64,000 nucleotides of DNA from Nicotiana tabacum (GCF_000715075.1 NC_134101.1:122005237-122069236); one strand, 5' to 3'; positions 1 through 11,859 are shown, numbered from the stretch's first letter. Notes: generated by a model from the letters alone, not told the origin. Numbers and translations are program-made.

Positions 1-269
1 TAAATAGCAGATTGAAGCAGCCTGGTTAAGGACCGCTGGTAAGGAGCGAAGCCTAGTATATATACAGGAGAAGAGAGTGATAGAGAGGGAAGTTTTTTTT
101 ATTCTTTCTTCTTCTTTTAGAACTTTCTCTAAGGAGATCTATGGAAACTCGAGAGAGGGTTCACAATCTTGTTCCAAATCTTTGTAATCTTCATCATAAA
201 ATCAATAAAGATACAATCCGCAGTTGTTAATGATACATTTTCCTGTTCTCCGTTATCAAGCATTACAGA
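1..269 (+). repeat. Possible LTR 3' part (cut by window edge)
   Basis: The stretch has the order of an LTR: a TATA-like run (TATATATAC near 57-66), a pyrimidine-rich leader, an AATAAAG signal near 203, and a TTCTCCGTTATCA-like end. This layout resembles the R-U5 part of Ty1/copia LTRs. The other end is outside the window and no primer-binding site follows clearly, so it may be a solo or truncated LTR. This is inference from layout only. Confidence 0.35.
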
Positions 270-738
270 GCGATAATATTGAGAATGCAAGCCCATTATT
301 TTCACTTAACATCTTTTATAATCATGACTATTTCGCAAACTTCACCATTTTCGATTTGTCTTATTCAACATTCTTTGATATAGAGTTGATTATCTTTGGT
401 TAGAATTTATCCCCTATTTTACTTATTAATTCATTTTAAGAAAAGGTTAACACCTTTTTGGTAAAACATTGGTTACTTAGAAAAATTAGTGGTAGCGTTA
501 AATCTTTGCGTAACAAAACCAAAACCTATAACTATAGCCTCCTCAAATAGTGAGAATATTTAAGTGAACATTTGTAAAGAGAAAATGACATTTGAGTTTA
601 CGTGATGGGTTTGAAGAAGTAACATTTGCATGGCTTTTAATTTCATGAAAAAGCCTTATCGAGAAACTTTGTATTTTTGTTCATAAGAGGCGGAGCGAGG
701 ATATAGAGTTTATCAGCTCTGAACTTGTCATCGACATT
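270..738. other. Intergenic flank, nothing recognised
   Basis: AT-rich sequence without a convincing ORF, RNA gene or repeat boundary. It ends at the target site of the Tat element. Confidence 0.5.
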
Positions 739-743
739 CTAAC

Positions 744-1312
744 TGTTTAACCAAAAATCTGAGTCTTTGGTCAAAGCTTAGAAATATAGAGAAATTCGGG
801 TTACTGATAATCTGGAGACGAAAATAATAAAAGACTTTTGGGAATAATAAAGTAATAATGTAATTTTGTATTTCAGTGTAATCTCAATAATATTTCTTGT
901 CCTTATAGATGTTGAGTCCTTCTCCTTTTATAGTTGATTCTAGGAGAAGATGTAATGCCTTTGTCTTAATGAGGCAATTATGAGCAATAAATGACATTAA
1001 AAGAAACGTTACACAATCATTTCTATTTAATTCAAATTCTCTAACGTATTTGATATTTAATGTTGTATTTAGACTCTTTTACGTCATCTGATTCATATCT
1101 TCAACTTCTTCCGATCTTCGGTCTTTAAATGACTCGAATAGGTACGAGACTCGTACCTATTTGAGTAACGGTCCACACCTATGTTGTTTTCTTCTCCTCA
1201 TATTTGTTGTCTCCCGTGCCTCTTGGCTATTTATTGCGTTTTGACCTTTTGACCAGTCCATGTGTCATGACACGTCATCTTCAATATTTAGATTCAGTTT
1301 TTTTCCAATACA
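744..1312 (-). repeat. 3' LTR of the Tat element
   Basis: A 569-bp LTR aligned with 11291-11859. The sense TATA box is the complement of 924-932 (TATAAAAGG). The CTAAC duplication precedes it at 739-743. A purine-rich tract in sense (complement of about 1316-1331, GGAAAGTGAGGGGA) abuts it and is the likely polypurine primer. Confidence 0.93.
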
Positions 1313-1451
1313 GATAGTCCCCTCACTTTCCATTTATTTATCAATTAAATATTTGGGAAGTGGATCTTCACGAAAAAAGAATTTTTGCCGTAATCAATGC
1401 TATGTCAGTACTGACGCTTCATTTGTCTTTTCTATTTAATACTCTGCACAC

Positions 1452-4400
1452 GTGTCACCTTCTGATATGAGGTGTTGGTTAAACAGTTGGTTCATGTGCC
1501 CTCGCTACCTTCAAATCGTGGGTTCAGTTAGTTTGAGCACTATTTCTAGAGATTCTATCACTAAGAAATCCTCTTCTAAAGGTAAAGAACTTTTTGAGCC
1601 TCTTCAAGAGCCTTTAGTTGAGGAAATAGTACCCAATGACTTGTCCTTTGAGAATGATAGGAAATATCTTCGTGATCAAGTTATTAATTTAGAGAAAGCT
1701 GACACTTTTCCTAATCTAATCACTGAACCTTTGATTTCTATTGTTCGAAAAGATTGCAACTGGAGAAGTGATCTTCGTATAGTGATCCCTAATCCAAACC
1801 AAAGAATATATTCTTTTAGGATTGGATTTTCTTTTGTTTATGCTTATCCCTTCACTTTGGGATTTATTCCTGCTATTGACCCAGCTATACTTGATTTCTG
1901 TCGCTTTTTCAAAATTTGTTTGGGACAAATTGGCCCCTTGTATGGAGAGCAGTGGCTTGTTTGAGATATTTGTCTATAAAAGCCAATGTTAGCTTTACCT
2001 TTCCCCACCTTATTCATCTTTACCACCCCAAATTATTCTGCCATGGGGTTTTTACTTTAACTGCAAGAAGTAAAAGGGTCTAGGTAAGCCCTGAATATGA
2101 CAAGGATCGTGGGTGGTACACTCGTTATGTTGTTGTTCACATAGTTGATTTGGTGGGTGAAACAAATATCCCCTTTCTCTGAGAAGTGGAACTTCGCACG
2201 TAAGTTTTTTTTTACTTACCGTTCCTATCTTTAAGAATTTCAATTCCTTTTCTAATTTCATCTCTTTTTGCTTTTCTATAGCAACTATGGGAGATGTGGA
2301 ACCCGTTCCTAATTTCCGTGGTTGGGTAGATTCAATCTTGAAAGTCATGCCTATGGAGGCAAGAACTTGGAAATCCATTTCCAATTTACATGGTTGGAAA
2401 GTGAAAACTCACGGTATGCATCTCTTTATGCTTTTTCGTATGTTAAGTCCTTTCTTGTTTCTAACTTTTTTCATCCTTCTTTTTGTCAGGATTTGCTATT
2501 CGAGGAATGACAGCTGAAGTAGCTATTGCCCTTCGAGCCTCTTCTGGTACTTCACTCTCTTTGGAGAGAACTCAAGCTACACTATCAAAGAGGAAAGTTG
2601 TAGAAGAGGATTCTGAGAATAATGAAGATGAAGACACCTCTTTAATAGCTAGACCAAGAGTTAGGAGACGCATCGTTTCTGAGGATGAAGCTGAAGTTAC
2701 CCCTGTCCGTGCCTCTCTTACCGAACCTGTTCGCATTCCTTCTGATGATGAAACCACTCTGAGGGACACCAATGAGTCTATTCAACGCCTCTTTGTTGGT
2801 GGTTTTGAAAGTGGAGAACTAGGTCCAGTTTTAGATGAAGTTCCTTTTTCTTCCTCTGTTCCCATTCCTTCTATTCCTCCGTTGGTTTCAAGTGCTTCCT
2901 TGCCCATTCTATCTGTTCCTGCTCCCTTATCTATTTCTGCTCCCTTGCCTGTCTCTGCTTCCTTACCTGCTTCGAGTCCTTTGACTCCTGTTATTTTCAC
3001 TTCTTCTACCGCTCCTCCTTCTATAGCTCCCCTTCCTCTGTTCAACATGCAGAGGAGGGTTCCAGTAGCAGAAGCTTGGCTATGAGGAGCGTTACACTTG
3101 AAGTTCCTACTAATAACAGTTTTTTAAGGAAGTCTGGTGGAGCATATGCCTGGCTTAGGCCTTTGATTGGAGATATTAAGAAGAAGAAGATGAGCAGTCA
3201 CAGTTGCTTAACTCTGATGAATGACATAGTTCATTCTACTTTGAAGGTATTTTTTTCTCTACTTACTAACAAGCTTTTTTTTTTTATCTCTAAATTCTTA
3301 TTTCTATGAGTTGTCACTGTGGTTTGCTCTGATGGTAAGCAACCTCCACTTCCAACCAAGAGGTTGTGAGTTCGAGTCTCCCCAAGAGCAAGGTGGGAAG
3401 TTCTTGGAGGGAAGGATGCCGGGGGTCTATTTGGAAACAGCCTCTCTACCCTAGGGTAGGGGTAAGGTCTGCGTACACACTACCCTCCCCAGACCCCACT
3501 AAGTGGGATTATACTGGGTTGTTGTTGTTGTTGTTGTATGAGTTGTCACTGTAGGCTAACCTCATTAGTACAGAATTGATGGAAAGAATTTCCCTTCTGG
3601 AAAAGAAAACTCGTGAGTCTGAAAAGTCTATCCACGAGGCTGAGGAAATAGCCAAGAGAGCCTAGCTAGAAATAGATAATTGGAAAGAGCAGTTTGAGAA
3701 TGCTCAGGGAACCATAGAAGAATTGCAAGAGAGTAGAAATCACTTGGAGCAGCAAAAGCGAAGTCTAACTTCTGAGCTAGCAGTTGCCAAAGCTTCTTCA
3801 AGTCAATTTGAAAAAGACAAGGAGCGCCTTGAATGTTGATTTTCAGAACAATTTTCAAAGTCAAGTGAAGAAATCAGAGAACTTAAGGCACTCTTGGACA
3901 AGAAAGAAGAATATGCAGGAGAATTAGTGCAGAACTTGACTCAAGTTCAAGCTGATTTAAAGATCTCCTCTGACAAAGTACATGCCTTAGAAAGTTCCCA
4001 TGCCTCCCTTGAAGCTTCCCTTGATTCTCATTTAGCTGAACATCAAGTGTTAAAGAATGATCTTGCTATGTGGGAAAGGGAGTATGGACTTCTTGAGGAG
4101 AAGTTTGATTTAGAGGTGAGTTGGGCTTTCTTAAACTCTCGTCGTGATGCTTTAATGGAGGTCAGTCAAGAAAACTTCGACTTAGACTCAGAGTTGGCCA
4201 AAGTTTTAGAAACCATTGAAAGAACCCAACAATCATTTGACTTTCCTTCTCCGGCAATTGAAGCTCCCGTGGTTAAGGAACCTGTAAATGACGAAGTCGT
4301 TGCTATGGCAGTTGAAGTTGAAGATGTTGCAATTCCAGCTTCCGAGGGTGAAATTTCTACGACTCAGTCTATGAAAGTTGAAACTTCTGTGACTCTTGCT

Positions 4401-4547
4401 CCCCTCGTTGAACCTAACACTTCAAGCCCAGCTGAAACCGCTCTTGTTGCTGTTTCTTCAGAAGTTGTCACCGTGCCTGTGGCTGTTTCTGAAAGTAAAA
4501 TTAATATTGCAACTTCTGATGTGCCAACCCCTTCAGTGACTAGTTAA
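1452..4547 (+). pseudogene. Tat antisense ORF (spliced, coiled-coil protein), broken
   Basis: This reads opposite to gag-pol, near the 3' LTR. Antisense extra ORFs of this sort are known in Tat/Retand elements; their function is not established. The first part (about 1452-1964) is a globular region with FPNLITEPLISIVRKD and FRIGFSFVYAYPFTLGF. Probable introns are 2198-2281 (GTAAGT..TATAG), 2414-2490 (GTATGC..GTCAG) and 3247-3554 (GTATTT..TGTAG). The part around 2491-3085 is acidic and then Pro/Ser-rich. From 3555 to 4547 the frame is a long heptad-rich coiled coil (EKKTRESEKSIHEAEE, LESSHASLEASL) with an acidic Val/Thr/Ser-rich tail ending PTPSVTS-stop. Damage: TGA at 1962, a frameshift near 3080, TAG at 3663 and TGA at 3837 in the coiled-coil frame. 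Exon limits are my reading of splice signals. Confidence 0.65.
3321..3536 (+). mobile_element. TS-type tRNA-derived SINE
   Basis: A 216-bp element flanked by a perfect 16-bp duplication, TATGAGTTGTCACTGT, at 3305-3320 and 3537-3552. The 5' part has RNA polymerase III promoter elements: an A-box-like region (GGTTTGCTCTGATGGTAAGC) and a B box (GAGTTCGAGTCTCC, around 3368-3381). The 3' part ends in (TTG)n, as in the tobacco TS SINE. It lies inside the third intron of the antisense ORF, two bases before its acceptor AG. It shares its 3' tail with the LINE at 15378-16226. Confidence 0.92.
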
Positions 4548-5645
4548 ATTTCCAGACTTTGTTTTTACTTTCTTTGTTGGATGATGGTTTTATCCCTTAG
4601 TTATTTTTTAAGGGATTTTTTGGTGAAAGTCCCCAGTTATCATAATGGGGCACTTGTATAAACTTTTTGTTGACTAAGTTCTTACTTAGTCTTTTTAATT
4701 ATATCAAGAAGTTTGTTAGTACTTCAATGTGCTCTATTCTTGCCTTTTCCTTATCTACTTAGGACTTATAGAATAGTTTAGCATTTTTATCCTTTGAAAA
4801 TGCTTTGTGATTCTCCTCATAACTTATTAACATGAGGTTTATAAAAGAGGGCCCTTTTATATATCGACACTTAATGAAAAAGACGTCTCAACTTCATAAT
4901 GGTGTTATAATATGATGAAAGAAATAGGAACACACATGTTTTATTTGAAACAACTTTGACAAGTTTTTATTCATGAACTTGGACAAGCTTTTGAATATTA
5001 CATGTATTGAGATACATCTATAACTTCTCGTAACTGTTTTTCTTGCAACAGATTTTTATAAAGTAAATACTATTCAACAAGGTTTTTCCTTATAACCTGT
5101 TTCAATATATAGCCATGACCCTATCTTAATGTATTAGGAAGGGTTTGAGAGGTGATTCCGTTGTTCTCATGGGAAAGAACACTACGATGAATGTTTTGCA
5201 TCTTCCTTTGTTTTGATAGGAAAGAACATAATGATGAATGCTGAGGTTCCGTAACTTCTGCTCGATACTTGTTTCAATTTACGTCTCCGTCTTACCGCAC
5301 GTATTTGTGTACAATATGCAGTCCCCCAAGTGTTTGAGCGCCGAAGTATGAAGCCTCGAGCACTTGTTTGTTTCTCACAATTTGGTCCTTTTTCCTGAAA
5401 ACAGAAAAACATACGGGACTCGGAGGTGCGATTAAAGATGAAGACTGCCTAACCCGTGTGTATTTCCATCAGATTAATTTGTAACCCTGGGCTGGGAATT
5501 TTAGAATATTCCATTTTGTCGTGCAGGTCGTGACTCATCATTTGGCACGAGTTAGGGTTTTTGCCTAGCATCTAAAATCGTTAGTAAAATTTTAACAATT
5601 CAAAGAAAAATTCTAATACAGCGATACCTGATCGTAGGTACTTTC
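4548..5645. other. Convergent spacer between Tat pol and antisense ORF
   Basis: No ORF is supported here. The sense pol (- strand) and the antisense ORF (+ strand) both end facing this 1.1 kb stretch, so it holds both 3' ends. It is AT-rich at 4640-5150. Confidence 0.5.
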
Positions 5646-6830
5646 TCATAAATAATATTGCTTTAGGTGGACAGCATTCCAATGCGAGGGTAGAACCTTG
5701 CCATCCATTGTCTCCAACTCGTATGCTCCTTTTTCTGCAATGTCATGAACTCTGTAGGGTCCTTCCCATGTTGGACTTAGCTTTCCTGAATTAGCAGCTT
5801 TTGTAGATTGGAACACCTTTTTAAGCACGAAGTCCCCAATTTTAAAGAATCTGAGGCGTGCTTTCCTGTTATAATACCGTTCAATTACTTGTTTTTGTGC
5901 TGCCATCCTTATTAATGCAGCTTCTCTTCTTCCTTCGAGCAAATCAAGATTCACCCGCATCTCTTCATCATTTGATTCCTCCGTTGCTTGAACGTATTGT
6001 GTGCTCGGTTCTCCTATTTCAACTAGAATTAAAGCCTCTGCACCATAAACCATTGAAAAGGGTGTTTCTCCCGTGCTTGTTTTTGTCGTTGTACGATAAG
6101 CCCATAATACTCCAGGTAATACCTCAGGCCAATTACCTTTTGAATACTGTAACCTTTTCTTCAAGTTGTTGATAATGACCTTGTTTGTGGATTCCGCTTG
6201 TCCATTACCCACTGGATGGTATGGTGTAGATGTTATCCTTTTAATTTGCCAACTTTGAAAAAATTCAGTGATTTGAGCTCCTATGAATTGCGGACTGTTG
6301 TCACACACGATTTCCTTTGGTGCTCCAAAACGGCATATTATATTTCTCCAAATGAAGTCTTTAACTTCCTTCTCTCGTACCTGTTTAAATGCTCCTGCTT
6401 CTACCCATTTAGTAAAATAATCTGTAAGTACAAGTAGAAATTTCACCTGACCTTTTGCTTGTGGCAATGGACCTACGATATCCATTCCCCATTTCATAAA
6501 GGGCCACGGGGCTATAACAGGGTGCAATAGCTCAGCTGGTCTATGCATATTATTGTCGTATCTTTGATATTTATCACACTTGGACACGAAACCGTTTGCT
6601 TCTTCTTCCATTTTAGGCCAATAATACCCAGCTCGAATCAGCGTTTTTACCAGCGACCTTCCTTCTGCGTGATTTCCACAATGTCCTTTATGTACTTCTC
6701 TCATCACATATTCTGTTTGAGAAGGTCCGAGACACCTTGCTAGTGGCCCACCGAATATCTTTCGATAAAGATTTCCTTGATGTAAACAGTAACGAGCAGC
6801 TTTTTTCGAAGTGCATAAGCTTTTCTTTTG
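5646..6830 (-). pseudogene. int: Tat integrase
   Basis: Inserts the DNA copy into the host genome. The zinc-binding N domain shows HKGHCGNH and then SKCDKYQRY, where the second Cys of the CxxC pair has become Tyr. The catalytic core keeps its acidic triad: MDIVGPLP, VCDNSPQF and GQAESTNK. The C-terminal GPY/F-type domain is visible as TWEGPYRVHDI, followed by the terminal LPSHWNAVHLKQYY. The open frame of 353 residues starts at 6707, but homologous sequence extends upstream to about 6830 (GPLARCLGPSQTEYV). This is the best preserved Tat domain. With the lost zinc ligand it is unlikely to be fully active. Confidence 0.85.
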
Positions 6831-6888
6831 TTAGCAGGCACGGTTCCGCGCTATAAAAAAGCAATAATTTCGTTTCTCCAATCCCATG

Positions 6889-7575
6889 TTAAATGATTAA
6901 ATTTACCTCGTTCTTATCAGGTTCGAGAACGGAATGAAATAAATGTACGACTGAAGCATTTGTGTCATTTGTTACGTCTGCTGCAGATGCGAGATTAGCT
7001 AAAGCATCTGCCTCCACATTCTCATCTCTTGGGATCTGCATTACTTTCCAAGTTTGGAATTGCTTTATTAGTTCCCGTACCTTTTCGAGATATTCTTGCA
7101 TTCGTGTCTCCCTGGCTGTATAAGTCCCCAGCATTTGATTGACCACGAGTTGAGAATTACTCTTGATTATAATCTGTGTTATGCCGAGTTCTCGTGCCAA
7201 TTCTAGACCTGCAATTACAGTCTCATACTCTGCTTCATTGTTAGTTATAGAATGACATTTTATAGCCTGTCTAATAGTCTCACCCGTATGTGGTATGAGA
7301 ACTATCCCTAGGCCTGCTCCTTTTACATTAGCCGAACCATTAGTGAATAAAATCCAAGTCCCCGGGTTTGCACTATTAAAAACTTGTAATTCTTTTTCTG
7401 CTTCTAAATGCATCCCTTGGCTAAAATCAGCTACGAAATCGGCTAATACTTGAGATTTTATAGCAGTCCTAGGTTGATAAATGATTTCGTATTCACTTAA
7501 TTCTATTGCCCATTTTGCTAACCTCCCTGACAATTCATGTGTTATGCAAAATGTTTCGTAATGGAAAAGCAGTAA
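6889..7575 (-). pseudogene. Tat second (archaeal-type) RNase H domain
   Basis: This domain follows the ordinary RNase H and is the extra, archaeal-like RNase H known from Tat-lineage elements. The open piece begins in frame at 7533 (LSGRLAKWAIELSEYEI) and carries FTNGSANVKGAG, TNNEAEYETVIAGLELA, IKSNSQLVVNQML and ENVEADALANLA. In the family the first and third of these motifs carry Asp (DGS and SDSQ). Here both read Asn, so two catalytic metal-binding residues are lost although the fold looks intact. The Glu of NEAEYE and the last Asp are kept. A GAT to AAT change fits deamination of a methylated C on the other strand. Upstream of 7533 another indel separates it from the first RNase H. Confidence 0.8.
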
Positions 7576-7641
7576 CTACAACAATGGGATGACATTGAAA
7601 ATAAGGTCTTAATTTTCTAGATGTCATGATCAAAGCTAATG

Positions 7642-9155
7642 CTATTTTTCTAGTTGTGGATATCGTGTTTCGGCATCTAATAAAGACTTGCTTACATAAT
7701 AGATAGGAGATTGTTTACCTTGGTCCTCACGGACTAAAACAACACTTACCACAACTTCTGACATGGCCAAATAGATGAGTAGCTTTTCTCCTTCTTTTGG
7801 TCTTGCCAATAGTGGTGGATTTGACAAGTAAGCTTTTAAATTTCTAAGGGCTTGTTGGCAATCTTCGTTCCATTCAAAATGATCTTGCTTTTTGAGTGCG
7901 GAGAAAAATTTAAAGCATTTTTCTGAAGATTTGGGAATAAATCTCCCCAAGGCTGCAATTCTTCTCGTTAGCCTTTGGACTTCTTTTTTACTCATAAGGA
8001 TATCAGGGATCTCCTCTATTGCTTTGATCTGAGAAGGATTTACTTCAATACCACGGTTAGAAACGAGAAACCCCAAAAATTTGCCTGAGGCAACCCCAAA
8101 TGCACATTTTTCTCGATTGAGTTTCATATTAAATTTTCGTAAAATTTCAAATGTAACAGATAAATGAGAAATATGATCATGAGAATGTTGGGTTTTGACG
8201 AGCATATCGTCTATACATACCTCCATGGTTTTTCCTAAATGTTCTTGGAACATTTTGGTGACCAACCTTTGATAGGTTGCTCCAGCATTTTTGAGACCAA
8301 AGGGCATTACTTTATAACAGTAAGTCCCCCTGTCTATGATGAAAGAAGTTTTTTCTTCGTCACTGGGGTCCATTTTAATTTGGTTGTACCTCGAATATGC
8401 ATCTAAAAAACTCAAAAGTTCATGTCCTGCAGTTGCATGAATTAACTGATCTATATGCGGTAAAGGGAAAGAATCTTTTGGGCAGGCTTTGTTAAAATCT
8501 GTATAATCCACGCAAACCCGCCACTTACCGTTTTTCTTAGGTACAACAACTGTGTTTGCTAACCAATTAGGATATTTACCTCGCGTATTGACCCAATTTT
8601 TAATAGCTTTTGGACCTCATCTTGAATCACTTGATTTTTGAAATCTCCTTGCTTTCTTTTCTTTTGCTTTACTGGTGTAAAGGATGGGTCTTCATTTAGT
8701 TTGTGAGTCATCACATTCGGTGGTATCCCTGTCATATCAGCATGGGACCAAGCAAAACAGTCCACGTTAGCTTTTAAAAATTCAATCAACATATCTCGCA
8801 TGTCTGAGCTTAAATTGGCTCCAACATAAACCTTCTGTTCAGGCCATTGCTCAAATAATATCATAGCCTCGAGCTCTTCAATTGTTGTTTTGATATCTTC
8901 ATTCTCTTCAGGTTCCTGAATTGTATCAGGTCTCGAGTCTAAATCTGTCTTTTCTTGTTAGGTTGAGGTTTGATCCTTGATACCTTCAACTATTTCCTGT
9001 AATTGCTATTTTTCTTTATTTACGGTGCTCGTATCTGTTACAACGTTGATACTTCTGGCTGTCTGCTGATCCCCACGAATTTGGCAAATTCTCCACGATG
9101 ATGGGAATTTAATAACTTGATGTAGAGTTGATGGGACAACATCCATGTCATGGAT
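7642..9155 (-). pseudogene. pol: Tat reverse transcriptase and RNase H, frameshifted
   Basis: Copies element RNA into DNA. Two pieces are open: 8559-8864 (thumb-side N-terminal region, QKKRKQGDFKNQVIQDEVQK) and 8511-7642 (palm and connection). A one-base loss near 8580 separates them. The palm has DYTDFNKACPKDSFPLP, then LDAYSRYNQI, MPFGLKNAGATYQR, and the catalytic box, which reads CIDDM where the family has an aromatic residue before IDD. The two Asp are kept. The first RNase H starts near 7800 (LIYLAMSEVVVSVVLV) and is cut at 7642 by another one-base loss, after which the reading continues in a different frame. The region between 8864 and 9155 reads on in pieces with stops. Confidence 0.85.
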
Positions 9156-11222
9156 CTAAGGTCTCCCCATGATCATATTGTAAGTCATTTCCATATCTAC
9201 TACCTGAAATTTAGTTTTTTTAACAACACCTGTAGCAAAAGTTGTTAGAATTACCTCTCCTTTTGTTACCACACTTGAATTGTCGAACCCGGATAGGGTA
9301 TGCGCCTTAGGTATTATTTTGTCTTCAGCTTGCATTTCACGTAATACCCTTAATAGTATAATATTCACGGAACTTCCTGGATCAATCAAAACTGGTTTTA
9401 AATTAGTATCATATACAAGTAAAGATATTACCAGAGCGTCGTTATGTGGGGTCATTACTCCTTCGGTATCTGCATCATCGGAAGAAATACTTTCGTTTTC
9501 TAAAACCTGTCGTACCTGTTTCCCGTGTGTTATCATTACTTTAGAAACTTTGTTGGAAGCCGTATATGTTACACCGTGAATATCTTCACCCCCACTTATA
9601 ACATTCACGGTTCTCTTGGGTGAAGGGGGCTTTGGTGGCTTCTGCCTATTTTTCATATAGGCTTGCTTACCTTTCTCACTAAATAACTTAGTGAGATACC
9701 CTTGTTTCAATAGATGATCCACTTCACTTTGTAAGAATCTACATTCTAAAGTTTTGTGCCCGTGATCATTGTGGAATTCGCACCAATGGTCTGGATTGTG
9801 TCTATTTGGATTTGACCGCATCTTGTTTGGCCATCGTACCTTATCTCCCATGCTCCTCAAAACAGCTACGAGCTCGGAGGTAGTGACATTAAAGTTATAT
9901 CCGTCGAACCTTGCCTTTAAACTACTGTCATTATCTCGTGACTCTTGTCTGTTTCGGTTATTTCTGAACCTTGATGAAGAACCAGATTCCCTGTTCCTCG
10001 ATTTTTGATCATATCGTTGACTATCCTGCTTTGACTGTGAGTCTTTCCCTGCAGGTCCCATATATGGATCGTACCTGTTTTTACCTGATCTTTTTTCGGT
10101 TTCTGATCTCCTGAAATTGCTCATCTCTTCATGATGAAACTGAGGTACGGTATCTTCCTCAATTCGCAACTTCGTACTATACCTGTTATAAATGTCATTC
10201 CACGTGGTTGTAGGAAACTCTCGAAGGCTTTCTTTAAGTCTTCTCGTGGCTTCTGAGCTTTTGTCATTTAAGTTGCTTGCAAAATCTATTGCAGCCCAGT
10301 TATCAGGTACATGATGTAAAGTCATTCTTTCACGTTGGAATCTATCAACAAAATCCCTGAGCAACTCGGAGTCCCCTTGCTTGATTTTGAAAATATCCTC
10401 CATTCTTTTCTCAACCTTTTGAGCTCCCGAGTGTGCTTTAATAAAAGAATCTGCAAGCTCAGCAAAAGAATTAATAGAATTTTCGAGTAAAAGAGAATAC
10501 CAGGTTTATGCGCCCTTGGTGAGTGTTTCTCCAAATTTCTTGACCAGTACTGATTCAATTTCTTGTTTGGTCAAGTCATTGCCTTTCACGCCTGTTGTAA
10601 ATGCAGTTACGTGATCACGTGGGTCTGTTGTGCCATCATATTTCGAGATGTCAGGCATTTTGAACTTTTTAGGGATTGGAAGGGGAGAAAAACTTGGTTT
10701 CCAAGGTTGTTGTGAGTATTTATCCACATCCACTCCTTTAATTACAGGGGGAACTCCAGGGATTTGCTCGATGCGCTCATTTTGTTCCTTAAGTTGTTTC
10801 TGCAAAGTTAATACTAAATTTTGCAAATAAGAATTATTTGAATTACCTGGTTCTCCTTCCTGTGGTTCACTGGGGGTTCCTCCATTTCTAGAATTAACAA
10901 GGCCAGAACGAGGATTCTCCAATGTATTATTATTAGGTGTAGATATGGGTGGTGCAACAGGTAATCGACTAACTAGAGCCTGAAGAGCTTTGTTAACTCG
11001 TGCATCAATTACTTTTTGTAAAGCTTCATCTACCCCTTCAAAATGTTCAGATTGCTCTTGATGATCAGCATAAGATTCAGGAGCAGGAGTGCCTTCACGA
11101 GATTGACATGGTGAATTTTGAGGGGAGGGAACCACGTCAATGTTCTCTAAATCTCCTTGATTTTGATGGATTTGATTTTCATGGTTTCCCAAGGTGTTTT
11201 CACTGTTATTGTTGTTTGACAT
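9156..11222 (-). pseudogene. gag: Tat gag-protease, broken
   Basis: Capsid polyprotein and protease for particle assembly. The start is the ATG at 11222, followed by an Asn-rich N terminus (MSNNNNSENTLGN). The frame runs to a TAA at 10506-10508 and then continues in the same frame from the ATG at 10403, so a single nonsense codon splits gag. The capsid core lies around residues 250-330. An Arg/Ser/Asn-rich linker is followed by a Cys/His cluster (WCEFHNDHGH..LEC) of the zinc-knuckle type. The C terminus contains the aspartic protease motif IDPGSSVNI. The frame ends at a TAG in the sequence MGRP-stop, where a TGG to TAG change is likely. The assignment is firm because the order and motifs match Ty3/gypsy. 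The gene cannot make a full polyprotein without readthrough. Confidence 0.85.
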
Positions 11223-11290
11223 GATGATAACAACGGCTGGAATGTAGCTTAAAAGAGAAGATTATCAGATTCCCGGTAACAGAACCAGTT
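11223..11290 (-). other. Tat leader with putative primer-binding site
   Basis: In sense, two bases (AA) after the LTR end there is a stretch beginning CTGGTTCTGTTACCGGG, starting with TGG as expected for a tRNA primer-binding site. I cannot name the tRNA with confidence. The gag ATG is at 11222. Confidence 0.5.
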
Positions 11291-11859
11291 TGTTTAACAA
11301 AAAATCTGAGTCTTTGGTCAAAGCTTAGAAATATAGAGAAATTTGGGTTACTGATAATCTGGAGACGAAAATAATAAAAGACTTTTGAGAATAATAAAGT
11401 AATAAGTAATTTTGTATTTCAGTGTAATCTCAATAATATTTCTTGTTCTTACAGATGTTGAGTCCTTCTCCTTTTATAGTTGATTCTAGGAGAAGATGTA
11501 ATGCATTTGTCTTAATGAGGCAATTATGAGCAATAAATGATATTAAAAGAAACATTATACAATCTTTTCTATTTAATTAAAATTCTCTAACGTATTTGAT
11601 ATTTAATGCTGTATTTATACTCTTTTACGTCATCAGATTCGTATCTTCAACTTCTTCCGATCTTCGGTCTTTAAATGACTCGAATAGGTGCGAGACTCGT
11701 ACCTATTTGAGAAACGGTTCACACCTATGTTGTTTTCTTCTCCTCATATCTGTTGTCTCCCGTGCCTCTTGGATATTTATTGCGTTTTGACCTTTTGACC
11801 AGTCCATGTGTCATGACACGTCATCTTCAATATTTAGATTCAGTTTTTTTTCCAATACA
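11291..11859 (-). repeat. 5' LTR of the Tat element
   Basis: A 569-bp LTR, the same length as the left copy, followed by CTAAC at 11860-11864. Sense transcription runs leftward into gag. Confidence 0.93.
11470..11478 (-). promoter_or_regulatory. TATA box of the Tat 5' LTR
   Basis: The complement reads TATAAAAGG. The same motif is at 924-932 in the other LTR. Its position inside the LTR fits the U3/R boundary and would drive the gag-pol transcript. Confidence 0.6.

Larger units (their letters stand above)
744..11859 (-). mobile_element. Complete Tat-lineage Ty3/gypsy retrotransposon (11.1 kb)
   Basis: Two 569-bp direct repeats (744-1312 and 11291-11859) bound the element, and both begin TG and end CA on either strand. 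The 5-bp duplication CTAAC lies outside at 739-743 and 11860-11864, so the element is complete and its ends are exact. Sense is the - strand, in the order gag, protease, reverse transcriptase, RNase H, second RNase H, integrase. The second RNase H and the antisense ORF near the 3' LTR are characters of the Tat/Retand/Ogre group. Every ORF carries stops or frameshifts, so it is not autonomous. The two LTRs are nearly identical by eye, which suggests a fairly recent insertion. Confidence 0.95.

Noticed and set aside
3360..3390. Possible tRNA gene from the B-box sequence
   Set aside because: The A and B boxes belong to the TS SINE; no cloverleaf with paired acceptor stem follows.
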